Shown here piece after piece: positions 8,935-17,322 of a stretch of 64,000 nucleotides of DNA. The stretch's first letter is position 1; each line of letters starts with the position of its first letter. This stretch comes from Hungatella sp. UBA4396 (GTDB lineage Bacteria; Bacillota; Clostridia; Lachnospirales; Lachnospiraceae): contig DGRE01000019.1 of assembly GCA_002389905.1 (NCBI GenBank), positions 62,001-126,000 on the forward strand, read 5' to 3'. Both the position numbers and the translations under genes were made by a program. The notes beneath the pieces are model-generated. The model worked only from the letters and a program-made list of their open reading frames with translations, made no database searches and was not told the DNA's origin.

Positions 8935-9285
8935 ATGGTTTTAAAGTATGAAGATATAACCCCTGAGAATCCGGAGCCGGGGATCACCAGACGCATTCTT
9001 GCAAGAGGCGGCAGCATGATGGGGGTAGAGGCTTCCTTTAAAAAGGGAGCGGTCGGCAGCCTTCATAGGCATCCTCATGAGCAGGTCAGCTATATTGTAT
9101 CCGGCTCCTTCCAGTATGAAGCAGACGGCGTCAAATATACACTGAAAGCCGGTGACAGCTATTATGTGGAACCGGATGTGCTCCATGGCGCCACTGCATT
9201 GGAAGATTCTGTGATCCTGGATATCTTTACGCCCCAGCGGGAGGATTTTCTTGGAAGCTCAAAAGAGGCGGAAGAAGAGGTATAA
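8935..9285 (+). CDS. kdgF: KdgF-like cupin, unsaturated uronate linearisation
   Basis: The 116-residue single-domain cupin has the metal site HRHPHEQ at residues 44-50 and a distal His84 (PDVLHGA). Its C-terminal segment LDIFTPQREDFL is characteristic of KdgF. KdgF enzymes speed conversion of 4,5-unsaturated monouronates, released by lyases and hydrolases, into the linear 5-keto form used by the downstream dehydrogenase or isomerase. Its place directly after two lyases and an SDR fits this closely. The gene ends the plus-strand run and is followed by a strong terminator. Confidence 0.85.
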   Translation: MVLKYEDITPENPEPGITRRILARGGSMMGVEASFKKGAVGSLHRHPHEQVSYIVSGSFQYEADGVKYTLKAGDSYYVEPDVLHGATALEDSVILDIFTPQREDFLGSSKEAEEEV

Positions 9286-9310
9286 AGGTTTTAAGAAAAT
9301 ATTCAATTGT

Positions 9311-9340
9311 AAAGCATCCCGTTTTTTGCGGGATGCTTTT
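9311..9340. terminator. Bidirectional rho-independent terminator
   Basis: An 11-base-pair perfect stem (9311-9321 with 9329-9339, seven-base loop) carries a T-run on the plus strand and an A-run on the other side. It lies between the convergent kdgF and GH105 genes. A second perfect 8-bp GC-rich hairpin (9347-9354 with 9358-9365) follows immediately. Confidence 0.85.
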
Positions 9341-9420
9341 GCTGTGGTGCGCCCAGCGGGCGCACGTTCTAATGGGTGAAAGTTGGTGATGGAAGGTAAG
9401 GGATAGTATTGCAATATTGA

Positions 9421-10536
9421 CTATTCGTTCAACGCATCGACCAGTGAGATCAGAGCCAATGATTGTCCGTAGGCCATAGGGCGAATAGTAATGTTTTTAT
9501 AATGATCTTCATCATAGCCCATCCCGGTTCCAGCAGATACATTTAACACGGTTCCGTCTTCTCCTATGTTTTTGCATACCGCCTTAACGGCCCTGTCTGC
9601 ACAGTCATGATATGATTCATCAAGAATCCCCATTTTTATTCCTTTTAAAATACCACCAGCGATTGCACCCGAGCCAGATACTTCTTCGTAACTGGAAGGA
9701 TCAGTGAGAACGGTATGCCATAAACCAGAAGGGGCCTGTAAGCCTATGAGAGCATTTACCTGGGCTTTAAAGGTATCTGTCAGGTAAGTGACAAGTCCCT
9801 GGTCAAGATTTCCTTCGTAGGACTCAATAAATTCCAGAATTCCATAGGTAAACCAGGAGTTTCCCCTGCACCAGAAAACTCCTCCGAAATTATTATTTAA
9901 CGGAAAACTCCAACCATGATAAAATAACCCGGTATGTTTGTCGTATAAATATTTGATATGTAATAACACCTGATGCAGAGCCTCGCCTATCCACTCCTGA
10001 TTCTGGAAACGATGGCCCATTTTATTTAAAAACAAAACAGCCATGAACAATGTATCAATCCACATTTCACCATCATTTAACAGGACGCCGTCACGGTTTC
10101 CAATGGCAGTTACAACATGCTGGAAACCGCCTTCTTTTGTTTTTGGAAGTCCGGTCATCAACCAGTGAGCATGGTCCAGACATAGCTTCTCATATTTCGG
10201 GTTCTTAAGATCATCAAGCAGTTCGGCTAAAACCAGATAGGGAGCAGTCGTATTAATATTTTTACTGGGCAGTCCTTTCTTTAAATTGTTCTCAAACCAG
10301 CTGTCATAGAATTCCAGGTAGCGGTTATCTCCATAAAATCTCTGAAGCTTTAAAAGGCCATAAAGACCTACGCCCTGAGGCCAGTCCCATTCTTCGATCC
10401 CAAAGTCTCTGGCAATGATGCCGCGGCTCGCCTCTTCCTTTCCGACAGAGCGGTCATTTTCATAGTCAGCCCCTCCAAGATTCATTAGCTTGTCCATCAC
10501 AAGATGGATTTTTGGCAGTAATTCTTTGTTTGTCAT
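9421..10536 (-). CDS. GH105 unsaturated glucuronyl/galacturonyl hydrolase
   Basis: The 371-residue protein has the alpha6/alpha6-barrel signatures of GH105 (YteR-like). The proposed catalytic Asp161 is in EMWIDTLFM, His208 is in FYHGW, and the WCRGNSW motif spans 222-228. GH105 enzymes remove the 4,5-unsaturated uronic acid from the non-reducing end of oligosaccharides left by lyases, which matches the two lyases convergent to it. No signal peptide, so cytoplasmic. ATG 10536 is chosen over 10551 because GGAGGAG lies 6 bases before it; the stop of the response-regulator gene overlaps this region (TGACATG). GH88 is the alternative family, but the motifs fit GH105 better. Confidence 0.87.
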   Translation of the reverse strand: MTNKELLPKIHLVMDKLMNLGGADYENDRSVGKEEASRGIIARDFGIEEWDWPQGVGLYGLLKLQRFYGDNRYLEFYDSWFENNLKKGLPSKNINTTAPYLVLAELLDDLKNPKYEKLCLDHAHWLMTGLPKTKEGGFQHVVTAIGNRDGVLLNDGEMWIDTLFMAVLFLNKMGHRFQNQEWIGEALHQVLLHIKYLYDKHTGLFYHGWSFPLNNNFGGVFWCRGNSWFTYGILEFIESYEGNLDQGLVTYLTDTFKAQVNALIGLQAPSGLWHTVLTDPSSYEEVSGSGAIAGGILKGIKMGILDESYHDCADRAVKAVCKNIGEDGTVLNVSAGTGMGYDEDHYKNITIRPMAYGQSLALISLVDALNE

Positions 10537-10537
10537 G

Positions 10538-12064
10538 TCATTCTCCTCCATTTAATTTTTTTGCATATGCGCTGGGCGTCATCCCCGTATTTTTTTTGAA
10601 AATCTGGCTGAAATACTGGGGATTATTTCCACATCCCACCTGCTGGGCAACCCATTGAATTTGTTCGGTATGGCCTTCTGCCAATAACTGCTTGGCTTTT
10701 TGGATGCGCAGGGTAGTAATGTAGTTTGAGAATTTTTGTTTTGTTTCCTTGCTGAACCGTTTGCTGACATAATCCACATTCATAAAAAGGTAATTTTCAG
10801 CGATGCATTTCAATGTAAGATTGGGATTATCCAGATGTTCTTCTACATACTGCATGACCTTTTCAATAAAAGGACTGTATCGCTGAGAATGGCTGGACGG
10901 TTCTTTTAAAACCTCGTTAAGTTTTTCGCATAACATGGTGCGGATGCCGGAAATTTCACTCTGCTGGTTTAAATCCATTAAATATTCCGTAGTGTCTATG
11001 GATGAAAGATAGCTGCTTTCCGTAGCAAATTTAATCAGAATCCGTGAACCTGCCTGCTTTAAAAAGTCAGGATTGGTGATGTCGTTTAAAATTGCAGTAA
11101 GTTCATCCAGACGTGATTTCAGCGCTGAACTGTCTGCATGAATCAAATGTGTGGTCAGCTCTTCGATTTTGGAAATCAAATTTTTATAATTGCAGGTGGG
11201 GACCGGCTGCAGTCCATTCATAAAATAGATGATTCCGTAACGTTTGATCTTTGTAATCAGGGTTTCTAAAAGTTTTTCCAAGCCTGAAAAGGTGAAACGT
11301 TTATAATCCAGTTCCACAGATTGTGCTTTCGGATTTAAGCTTTGCATGAAGAAATCCAATGGATCATAGGAGACCTGGTATCCTTCAAAAAACAGAATCA
11401 GGGAGTTTCTTACATAGATACAGTATAATTCGATACCAGGTGCATGTTCGGCCATGTAATCGTAAATGCGGCTTAAAACAGAGATAAAATGATCTTCTTC
11501 CAGATAGTGTAGAAAACACATTTCATAACCTGTATTATAGAAATCCATAAATCCGGAATAGGCGTTCCAGACAAATTCCGCCGATTCAGGCAGAAAAATC
11601 ATTTCGTTGATTATATTTGCCAGAATGCTGTGGTGTAAGTTGGCAGTCAGCGCCTTCTGGCGTTCTCTCAAATCCTGAAACGCCTGGCGGTGATAGTATT
11701 CCTGGATCACATCCCGCATGCTTTCCATGATTTGCTCCTCGTTGCATGGCTTGAGAAGATAATGATGAACCCGGTATTTCATCGCCTGTTTTGCATATTC
11801 AAATTCTCCAAAGCCAGACAGAAGGATAAACTGGGTATCCATATCAGCCTGGGAAATACGTTCTACCAATTCTAATCCAGACAGGCCGGGCATCCGAATG
11901 TCGGTCATAACAATGTCCGGTGATTCATCCAGAATCATATTATAGGCCTCAATGCCGTCCCGGCAGGTTCCGATCAGTTCGATGCCAAGGCTGTTCCAGT
12001 CAATGAGGGAAGAAATAGACTCCCGGATCATTCGTTCATCATCAGCAATAATTAATTTCAGCAT
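10538..12064 (-). CDS. YesN-type response regulator with AraC DNA-binding domain
   Basis: A 508-residue regulator. The N-terminal receiver domain carries acidic residues D8-D9, the phosphorylation site Asp55 (IVMTDIRMPG) and a Lys in the YLLKP motif. A middle region of about 270 residues is poorly conserved. The C-terminal pair of AraC/XylS helix-turn-helix motifs (about residues 405-505) includes the typical GCGNNPQYFSQIFKKNTGMTP signature. It is the partner of the YesM-like kinase directly upstream (7-base overlap). Such pairs control polysaccharide transport and degradation genes in Firmicutes. Likely targets are the divergent transporter operon at 14 kb and the lyase genes. Confidence 0.92.
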   Translation of the reverse strand: MLKLIIADDERMIRESISSLIDWNSLGIELIGTCRDGIEAYNMILDESPDIVMTDIRMPGLSGLELVERISQADMDTQFILLSGFGEFEYAKQAMKYRVHHYLLKPCNEEQIMESMRDVIQEYYHRQAFQDLRERQKALTANLHHSILANIINEMIFLPESAEFVWNAYSGFMDFYNTGYEMCFLHYLEEDHFISVLSRIYDYMAEHAPGIELYCIYVRNSLILFFEGYQVSYDPLDFFMQSLNPKAQSVELDYKRFTFSGLEKLLETLITKIKRYGIIYFMNGLQPVPTCNYKNLISKIEELTTHLIHADSSALKSRLDELTAILNDITNPDFLKQAGSRILIKFATESSYLSSIDTTEYLMDLNQQSEISGIRTMLCEKLNEVLKEPSSHSQRYSPFIEKVMQYVEEHLDNPNLTLKCIAENYLFMNVDYVSKRFSKETKQKFSNYITTLRIQKAKQLLAEGHTEQIQWVAQQVGCGNNPQYFSQIFKKNTGMTPSAYAKKLNGGE

Positions 12065-13839
12065 TTGCGCTCTCCTTTCGTATCAGAAGTGGCATGAAGC
12101 GTAGGATTGAAGGGAAAAGATAACTGGGCGACGGCCTGGTCTTCCTCATTATAGAGGGTAAGCCCGTAGTTTTCCCCATAAGTAAGCTCCATTCGCTCCA
12201 GAATATTTAAAAGACCGATTCCAAAACCATGAGGTTCAATTTTGTGTGTTTTCAGTTTCTTTAAAAGGTCGTCTTCAAAAAAGGAACTGTTATTTTTAAC
12301 AGAAACAAAAAGGGTGGAACCATCTGATTCGGCTACAATCTGAACCCGGCATTCCTCCGTATTCTCCTCCAATCCATAGCGGATGGCATTTTCCACCAGT
12401 GGCTGGAGAGTCAGTTTCAGCACAGCACATCCGAAGAGATGCTGGGGAGCGGATATCTCATATTCCAGCCGGTCCTCATACCGGTATTTCTGGATTGTCA
12501 TATAACATTGCACAAGCTCCAGCTCCCGGCTTAAAGGAACTTCTTTGTATTTCTGGTCCAGAGTAATGCGAAGGAGAGTGCCCAGGGATTCTGTCATGGA
12601 AGAAATATCTTTTGCCCCAATGGTCTTTGCCCTCCAGTTGATGGATTCCAGGGTGTTGTACAAAAAGTGAGGATTCATCTGGGTTTCCAGGGCTTTTAGC
12701 TGGGCTTCTTTTATAAGGATTTTATTTAAATAGTTGGTCCGGATCAGTTGGTTTACTTTATCCACCATCTGGTCAAAACAGGAGTGCAGAATGCCCAATT
12801 CATCGGTACGTTTGCTGTAATCGTAGGAAATCTGCGGGGTTTCAGTCTGTCCCGCCGCAAAGCGTTCCATTTTTAATAGCAGATTGTCAAAATGCCTTGT
12901 AATGGAGTCAATCAAAGCAGAGGAAAGCAGGATGGCCAGCCCTATGGAGACTGTAATGATTGTCAGGCAGATTTTTAAGCTGGTACGGAGGGAATCCGCG
13001 ATGCTGCCATATGGAATCAGACAAACATAATCCCAGTCAAATTCCGGTATAATTCCTTTTACGTAAAAGAAGCTGTTTCCATCAGGATTTACAAGACCGT
13101 ATCTGGAATGGAAAAGGTTATCAAAAAGTGGCATTTCGCTGGCTTTTAAACTGGAGGAGTTATAGATCAAGTCCTTCTGACCGTAAAGGATATAACGGGT
13201 GTCATCATAAAAGTGGCTGGTGCCGGTGGCAGCATTGATCAGCCCGTCAATATTTAAGCTGACAACAAGCGTTCCAAGAGAATCAAGACTTAAATATTCC
13301 GACCTCCGCAGGTTCTTGACCATAAACAGGCCGTATTCATCACTGTAGTCGGTAATCCAGAGAGTACGTCCCTTTGCATTTTCGCCTCTTGTGACAAGGT
13401 CCTGAGTGACGGCTTCCGGAAGAGTATTTTCCGCTGAGATATGGGTATGAATGGAAAAACGATCCTGATAAAGACTCATAAAGTTAATATTGTTTTTCCG
13501 GAAGGAAAAATAATATTCATTTAAAGTTCCGTAAAGAGCTTTGTATGCAATGGTACGGTCCTGAACGCTGGAAGAATCCTTTAAAGTCCCAAGTCCGTTC
13601 TGGATAATGGTATCAGCCAGAAACATATCGGCCATGGTGGAAACATTGTCCAGCCGGTTATTCAGCTCTTTGGCAGTATAGGATAAGGAGGAGGCCACAG
13701 ATTGATAGAGCACTTTTTGGTGGGCCTTGGAAACCAGATGAATACTGAACAGAGAAACGAAGGCCAAAAGGATAATGCAAAGGAATACAATAGAATGAAT
13801 CTTCTTTTTTAAAGAGAGATTTCTGATAAACTGCTTCAT
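12058..13839 (-). CDS. YesM-type membrane sensor histidine kinase
   Basis: A 593-residue kinase: a short cytoplasmic start, a first membrane helix at about residues 15-35, an extracellular sensing region of about 230 residues, a second helix near residues 280-300, a HAMP-like segment, and the His_kinase plus HATPase domains. The phospho-acceptor His is in QMNPHFLYNTLES, the N-box in PLVENAIRYG and the G-box in GFGIGLLN. ATG 13839 is preferred over an upstream in-frame start at 13902 because AAAGGCGG ends 6 bases before it and the upstream extension overlaps the likely promoter. The stop overlaps the response-regulator start. Confidence 0.92.
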   Translation of the reverse strand: MKQFIRNLSLKKKIHSIVFLCIILLAFVSLFSIHLVSKAHQKVLYQSVASSLSYTAKELNNRLDNVSTMADMFLADTIIQNGLGTLKDSSSVQDRTIAYKALYGTLNEYYFSFRKNNINFMSLYQDRFSIHTHISAENTLPEAVTQDLVTRGENAKGRTLWITDYSDEYGLFMVKNLRRSEYLSLDSLGTLVVSLNIDGLINAATGTSHFYDDTRYILYGQKDLIYNSSSLKASEMPLFDNLFHSRYGLVNPDGNSFFYVKGIIPEFDWDYVCLIPYGSIADSLRTSLKICLTIITVSIGLAILLSSALIDSITRHFDNLLLKMERFAAGQTETPQISYDYSKRTDELGILHSCFDQMVDKVNQLIRTNYLNKILIKEAQLKALETQMNPHFLYNTLESINWRAKTIGAKDISSMTESLGTLLRITLDQKYKEVPLSRELELVQCYMTIQKYRYEDRLEYEISAPQHLFGCAVLKLTLQPLVENAIRYGLEENTEECRVQIVAESDGSTLFVSVKNNSSFFEDDLLKKLKTHKIEPHGFGIGLLNILERMELTYGENYGLTLYNEEDQAVAQLSFPFNPTLHATSDTKGERKC

Positions 13840-13878
13840 AAAGAACCGCCTTTCGCATACTGAACTGATGACAGCTAA

Positions 13879-13907
13879 ATTATATATAAAACATCTCAGC
13901 AAAACAA
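13879..13907 (-). promoter_or_regulatory. Sigma-A-type promoter for yesM-yesN-GH105
   Basis: Read on the minus strand, TTGTTT at 13902-13907 and TATAAT at 13879-13884 are separated by 17 bases. Transcription would start about 30 bases before the kinase start codon. An 8-base palindrome AACCGGTT just upstream (13906-13913) is a possible operator. Confidence 0.55.
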
Positions 13908-13980
13908 CCGGTTAGGGAAAAGAACTATTCAAATTATACAGACAACACGGTTTTTTCAACTTGGAACCCGGTTTTACTCA

Positions 13981-14009
13981 TTTACTGGAATAATCATGGG
14001 AAGTATAAT
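13981..14009 (+). promoter_or_regulatory. Sigma-A-type promoter for sugar importer operon
   Basis: A perfect -10 box TATAAT at 14004-14009 has TTTACT 17 bases upstream. The weak -35 box fits a promoter that needs an activator such as the divergent YesN-like regulator. Confidence 0.55.
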
Positions 14010-14054
14010 GAAGACGCTTGATACAGCAAAACTAAATGAATGGAGGAAGGTTTC

Positions 14055-15407
14055 ATGAAGAAAAGAATTGTGTTACTATTGGCGGCAGCTATGGCAGCAG
14101 CTTCCCTGGCCGGATGCGGAGGCACATCCACAACTGCAGATACTACAGCAGGTTCCGCTGCAGAAGATACTACCGCAGCAAGTGCAGGAAATGCAGGCGG
14201 AGATGCTAAGCTGACCATGAGCTGGTGGGGGAATCAGGTCAGAAACGAGAAAACTCAGGCTGCATTAGACTTGTATTCAGAGCAGAACCCGGGGATAATC
14301 ATAGAAGGACAGTTTTCCGAGTGGTCTGATTACTGGAATAAACTGGCTACTTCCGCAGCTGGACAGGCGATTCCGGATCTTGTTCAGATGGATTATTCGT
14401 TTATTGATCAATATGTAAAAAACGGACTGCTGGTAGATTTAAAGCCGTATATGGAAGACGGTACCCTGGATGTCTCCAACATTTCTGACAACACCATAGC
14501 CAGCGGTACGGTAAATGACGGGGTATACGCGATCTGTGCAGGAATTAATGCACCCTCTCTGCTGTATAATAAAACTCTGCTGGAAGAAAACGGCATTGAA
14601 GTCAAGGATTACATGACTACGGATGAATTCCTTGATGTATGCCGTCAGGTTTATGAAAAAACAGGGTATAAAACAAACATTGCCTATTATAATGCGGGAG
14701 CTTATCTGGATTATTTCATGAGAAGCTATGACATTGTTCTCTATGGAGACAAAAAAATGGGCGGAACCGCAAACGATTATCTTCCATTTTTCCAGATGTA
14801 TGAGACTGGAATTAAGGAAGGCTGGTTTATTGATCCAGGTGTATTTGCAGAACTTTCCATCGGTTCCGTTGAACAGGAGCCTTTGGTTTATGGTTCCAGT
14901 CCTGAAACAATGTCCTGGTGTGCTTTTTATAACTCTAATCAGCTGACTGCTATTCAAAAGGCAGCTCCGGAGGGGATGGAAATCGGTATCACCACATGGC
15001 CGTCAGCAGATCCCAAGAAATCCGGTTATTTAAAATCCAGCATGTTTTTCTCTGTCGGCGCTCATACAAAGAATCCGGAAGAAGCAGTTAAAGTTCTCAA
15101 CTTCCTGACCAATTCCAGCGAGGCAAACAATATTTTGCTGGGTGAAAGAGGTGTTCCGGCCTCCAGTGTTATTTCCGAAGAGCTCGCACCTAAGATGAGT
15201 GATGTGGATCAGGAAGTAATCCGTTATATCAATGAGGTTGTAACCCCTAATTGTTCTCCGATCAATCCACCCCAGCCAGACGGCGCAAGTGAGGTTTCCA
15301 ATCTGTTGAATCAGGTTCAGGAACAGCTGTGCTACGGAGCATATGATGCAGCTGCAGCCGCAGAAGAATTCTTTAACGGGGCTAATAATATCATAAACAA
15401 AAAATAA
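14055..15407 (+). CDS. ABC sugar transporter solute-binding lipoprotein (family 1)
   Basis: A 450-residue extracellular solute-binding protein with a lipoprotein signal peptide: a basic start, an alanine-rich hydrophobic core and the lipobox LAGC with Cys21. A low-complexity Thr/Ala/Ser linker (residues 25-50) precedes the mature domain, which begins LTMSWWGN, typical of family-1 sugar binders. A conserved PDLVQMDYSFIDQY stretch lies near residue 105. The start ATG 14055 has GGAGGAAGG 5-13 bases upstream. It binds a sugar outside the membrane and delivers it to the two permeases that follow. Ligand unknown; the divergent YesMN and downstream GH2 suggest a glycan fragment. Confidence 0.93.
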   Translation: MKKRIVLLLAAAMAAASLAGCGGTSTTADTTAGSAAEDTTAASAGNAGGDAKLTMSWWGNQVRNEKTQAALDLYSEQNPGIIIEGQFSEWSDYWNKLATSAAGQAIPDLVQMDYSFIDQYVKNGLLVDLKPYMEDGTLDVSNISDNTIASGTVNDGVYAICAGINAPSLLYNKTLLEENGIEVKDYMTTDEFLDVCRQVYEKTGYKTNIAYYNAGAYLDYFMRSYDIVLYGDKKMGGTANDYLPFFQMYETGIKEGWFIDPGVFAELSIGSVEQEPLVYGSSPETMSWCAFYNSNQLTAIQKAAPEGMEIGITTWPSADPKKSGYLKSSMFFSVGAHTKNPEEAVKVLNFLTNSSEANNILLGERGVPASSVISEELAPKMSDVDQEVIRYINEVVTPNCSPINPPQPDGASEVSNLLNQVQEQLCYGAYDAAAAAEEFFNGANNIINKK

Positions 15408-15418
15408 TTTAACTTCAT

Positions 15419-15473
15419 CAAGTAAGTCCCCGCCTTAATGCCGGAAAGGTATAAGTGATGGTGGACTTACTTG
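15419..15473 (+). promoter_or_regulatory. Intercistronic hairpin between binding protein and permease
   Basis: An 11-bp perfect stem (15419-15429 with 15463-15473) encloses a 33-base loop and has no T-run. It lies 11 bases after the binding-protein stop codon. It probably protects the upstream message or partly attenuates the permease genes. Confidence 0.5.
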
Positions 15474-15509
15474 TCAAAGTAAACCCTTATCCATGAATGG
15501 AGGACGTCT

Positions 15510-16421
15510 ATGAAAGATAACAAAGGGGCAGGCCTCAGGCATTTCCTTAACAAAGAAAGTACAGCAGGAGTGGTATTCAGCCTTCCGTTTATCATTGGCT
15601 TTCTGTTGTTCATGGTGGTGCCTATGGGAATATCCTTTTACTATTCTTTATGTGATTACAACATATTGTCGCCGCCTGTTTTTGCAGGACTTAAAAATTA
15701 CATAAAAATGTTTACTGATGATAAAGTGTTTTTTCAGACCATTGGGGTCACGTTTTACTTCGCCTTAGTATCTGTTCCTCTGCGTTTAATCTTTGCGCTT
15801 TTAGTGGCCATGCTTTTGTTTAATACAACAAAGGCAACCGGCTTTTACCGGGCGGCTTACTATCTTCCATCCATCATTGGGGGTTCTGTGGCAGTCGCCA
15901 TTCTTTGGAAGCGGATGTTTGCAACCGATGGTGTGGTCAACCACCTTTTGGGTATTATGGGGATTCAGACCAGCTTTGCATGGCTTGGAAATAAGAATAC
16001 GGCTATCTGGACCCTTATTATCCTGGCAGTCTGGCAGTTTGGTTCTTCTATGCTGATTTTCTTATCATCCTTAAAACAGATTCCTGTAACACTTTATGAG
16101 GCGGCCAGAGTAGATGGCGCAAATAAATTTTCTCAGTTTTTCAAGATCACGCTGCCTCTTTTAACACCTACTATCTTCTTTAATCTGGTGATGCAGATGA
16201 TTAATGGTTTCCTGGCATTTACACAGTGTTTCATTATTACCCAGGGAAAACCGATGAACTCCACTTTGTTCTATACCGTTTATATGTACCAGCAATCCTT
16301 TGAGTTTTATAATACCGGATACGGAGCAGCTTTGGCCTGGGTAATGCTGGGAATTATAGGCATTATTACAACGGTTCTGTTCGCGACAAAGAAATTCTGG
16401 GTTTATACGGAAGGAGTGTGA
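15510..16421 (+). CDS. Sugar ABC transporter permease, MsmF/UgpA type
   Basis: A 303-residue inner-membrane permease with six predicted helices. The EAA cytoplasmic loop that docks with the ATPase is clear (LYEAARVDGANKFSQFFKITLPLL, with EAA and the downstream G). The N-terminal segment GVVFSLPFIIGFLLF is typical of the MalF/UgpA branch. A ribosome site TGGAGG lies before ATG 15510. Its stop overlaps the region of the next gene's ribosome site. There is no ATPase gene in this operon, so it must borrow one, perhaps that at 2219. Confidence 0.94.
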   Translation: MKDNKGAGLRHFLNKESTAGVVFSLPFIIGFLLFMVVPMGISFYYSLCDYNILSPPVFAGLKNYIKMFTDDKVFFQTIGVTFYFALVSVPLRLIFALLVAMLLFNTTKATGFYRAAYYLPSIIGGSVAVAILWKRMFATDGVVNHLLGIMGIQTSFAWLGNKNTAIWTLIILAVWQFGSSMLIFLSSLKQIPVTLYEAARVDGANKFSQFFKITLPLLTPTIFFNLVMQMINGFLAFTQCFIITQGKPMNSTLFYTVYMYQQSFEFYNTGYGAALAWVMLGIIGIITTVLFATKKFWVYTEGV

Positions 16422-16426
16422 GACAG

Positions 16427-17272
16427 ATGAAGACCAAAAGAAAAATAGGTAAAATTTTTTACCATGTAATCGTCTGCGGTTTGGGGCTTGTGATGATTTA
16501 TCCTCTGGTTTGGATGGTTATGAGCTCTTTTAAGGAAACCAATACCATCTTTCTGACAGCAGGTCAGCTGATTCCGGAAAAATTTGTGCTTTCCAATTAT
16601 ATCAATGGCTGGAAAGGCTTTGCAAAGATCACGTTTGCGACTTTTTTTAAGAATTCCCTGTTTATAGCTGTAGCAGCAACCTTGGGAACTGTTTTTTCCT
16701 CGGCTTTGGTGGCCTATGGCCTGGCAAGATGCAGATTTTTTGGCAGAAGAGCTTTGTTTGTGGCTATGCTGCTTTCCATGATGCTTCCTGCTCAGGTTCT
16801 GATGATCCCTCAGTATTTGTGGTATCAGAAATTAGGGTGGGTAGGAAGCTATAAGCCCTTAATTCTACCTTATTGTTTTGCGATTCAGGGATTCTTTGTT
16901 TACATGATGATTAATTTTATAGATGGTATCCCTCGTGAGCTTGATGAGGCAGCCAAGATTGACGGCTGCTCTTATTATGGAATATTTTCCAGGATCATCA
17001 TGCCCCTTATATCCCCGGCGCTGATTACAGCCAGTATTTTTTCATTTATGTGGAGATGGGATGATTTTCTATCCGCCCTGCTCTATATCAATGAGTCTGC
17101 CAAATATCCGGTCAGCCTTGCTTTAAAGTTGTTTTCTGACCCGGGATCTTCTTCCGATTACGGTGCGATGTTTGCAATGGCAACCTTATCAATCCTGCCT
17201 GCAGTCATTATTTTTATCTGCCTGCAGAAATACCTGGTGGAAGGCATCAGTACTTCCGGTTTAAAAGGGTAA
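16427..17272 (+). CDS. Sugar ABC transporter permease, MsmG/UgpE type
   Basis: The second permease subunit, 281 residues, with six predicted membrane helices. It has the EAA loop (LDEAAKIDGCSYYGIFSRIIMPL) and the C-terminal LVEGISTSGLKG ending shared by LacG/MsmG/UgpE proteins. ATG 16427 is chosen over GTG 16418 because GGAG ends 10 bases before it, inside the end of the previous gene. It forms the translocation pore with the preceding permease. Confidence 0.94.
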   Translation: MKTKRKIGKIFYHVIVCGLGLVMIYPLVWMVMSSFKETNTIFLTAGQLIPEKFVLSNYINGWKGFAKITFATFFKNSLFIAVAATLGTVFSSALVAYGLARCRFFGRRALFVAMLLSMMLPAQVLMIPQYLWYQKLGWVGSYKPLILPYCFAIQGFFVYMMINFIDGIPRELDEAAKIDGCSYYGIFSRIIMPLISPALITASIFSFMWRWDDFLSALLYINESAKYPVSLALKLFSDPGSSSDYGAMFAMATLSILPAVIIFICLQKYLVEGISTSGLKG

Positions 17273-17289
17273 GACAAAGTTTTGTCTTA
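17270..17289 (+). promoter_or_regulatory. Small palindromic hairpin between permease and GH2 gene
   Basis: A 9-bp inverted repeat with a 2-base centre (17270-17278 with 17281-17289) overlaps the permease stop codon. It may reduce expression of the downstream enzyme gene or serve as an operator; sequence alone cannot decide. Confidence 0.35.
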
Positions 17290-17322
17290 AGTAAAAATTG
17301 AAAAATGGAAAGGAGAATGAAG

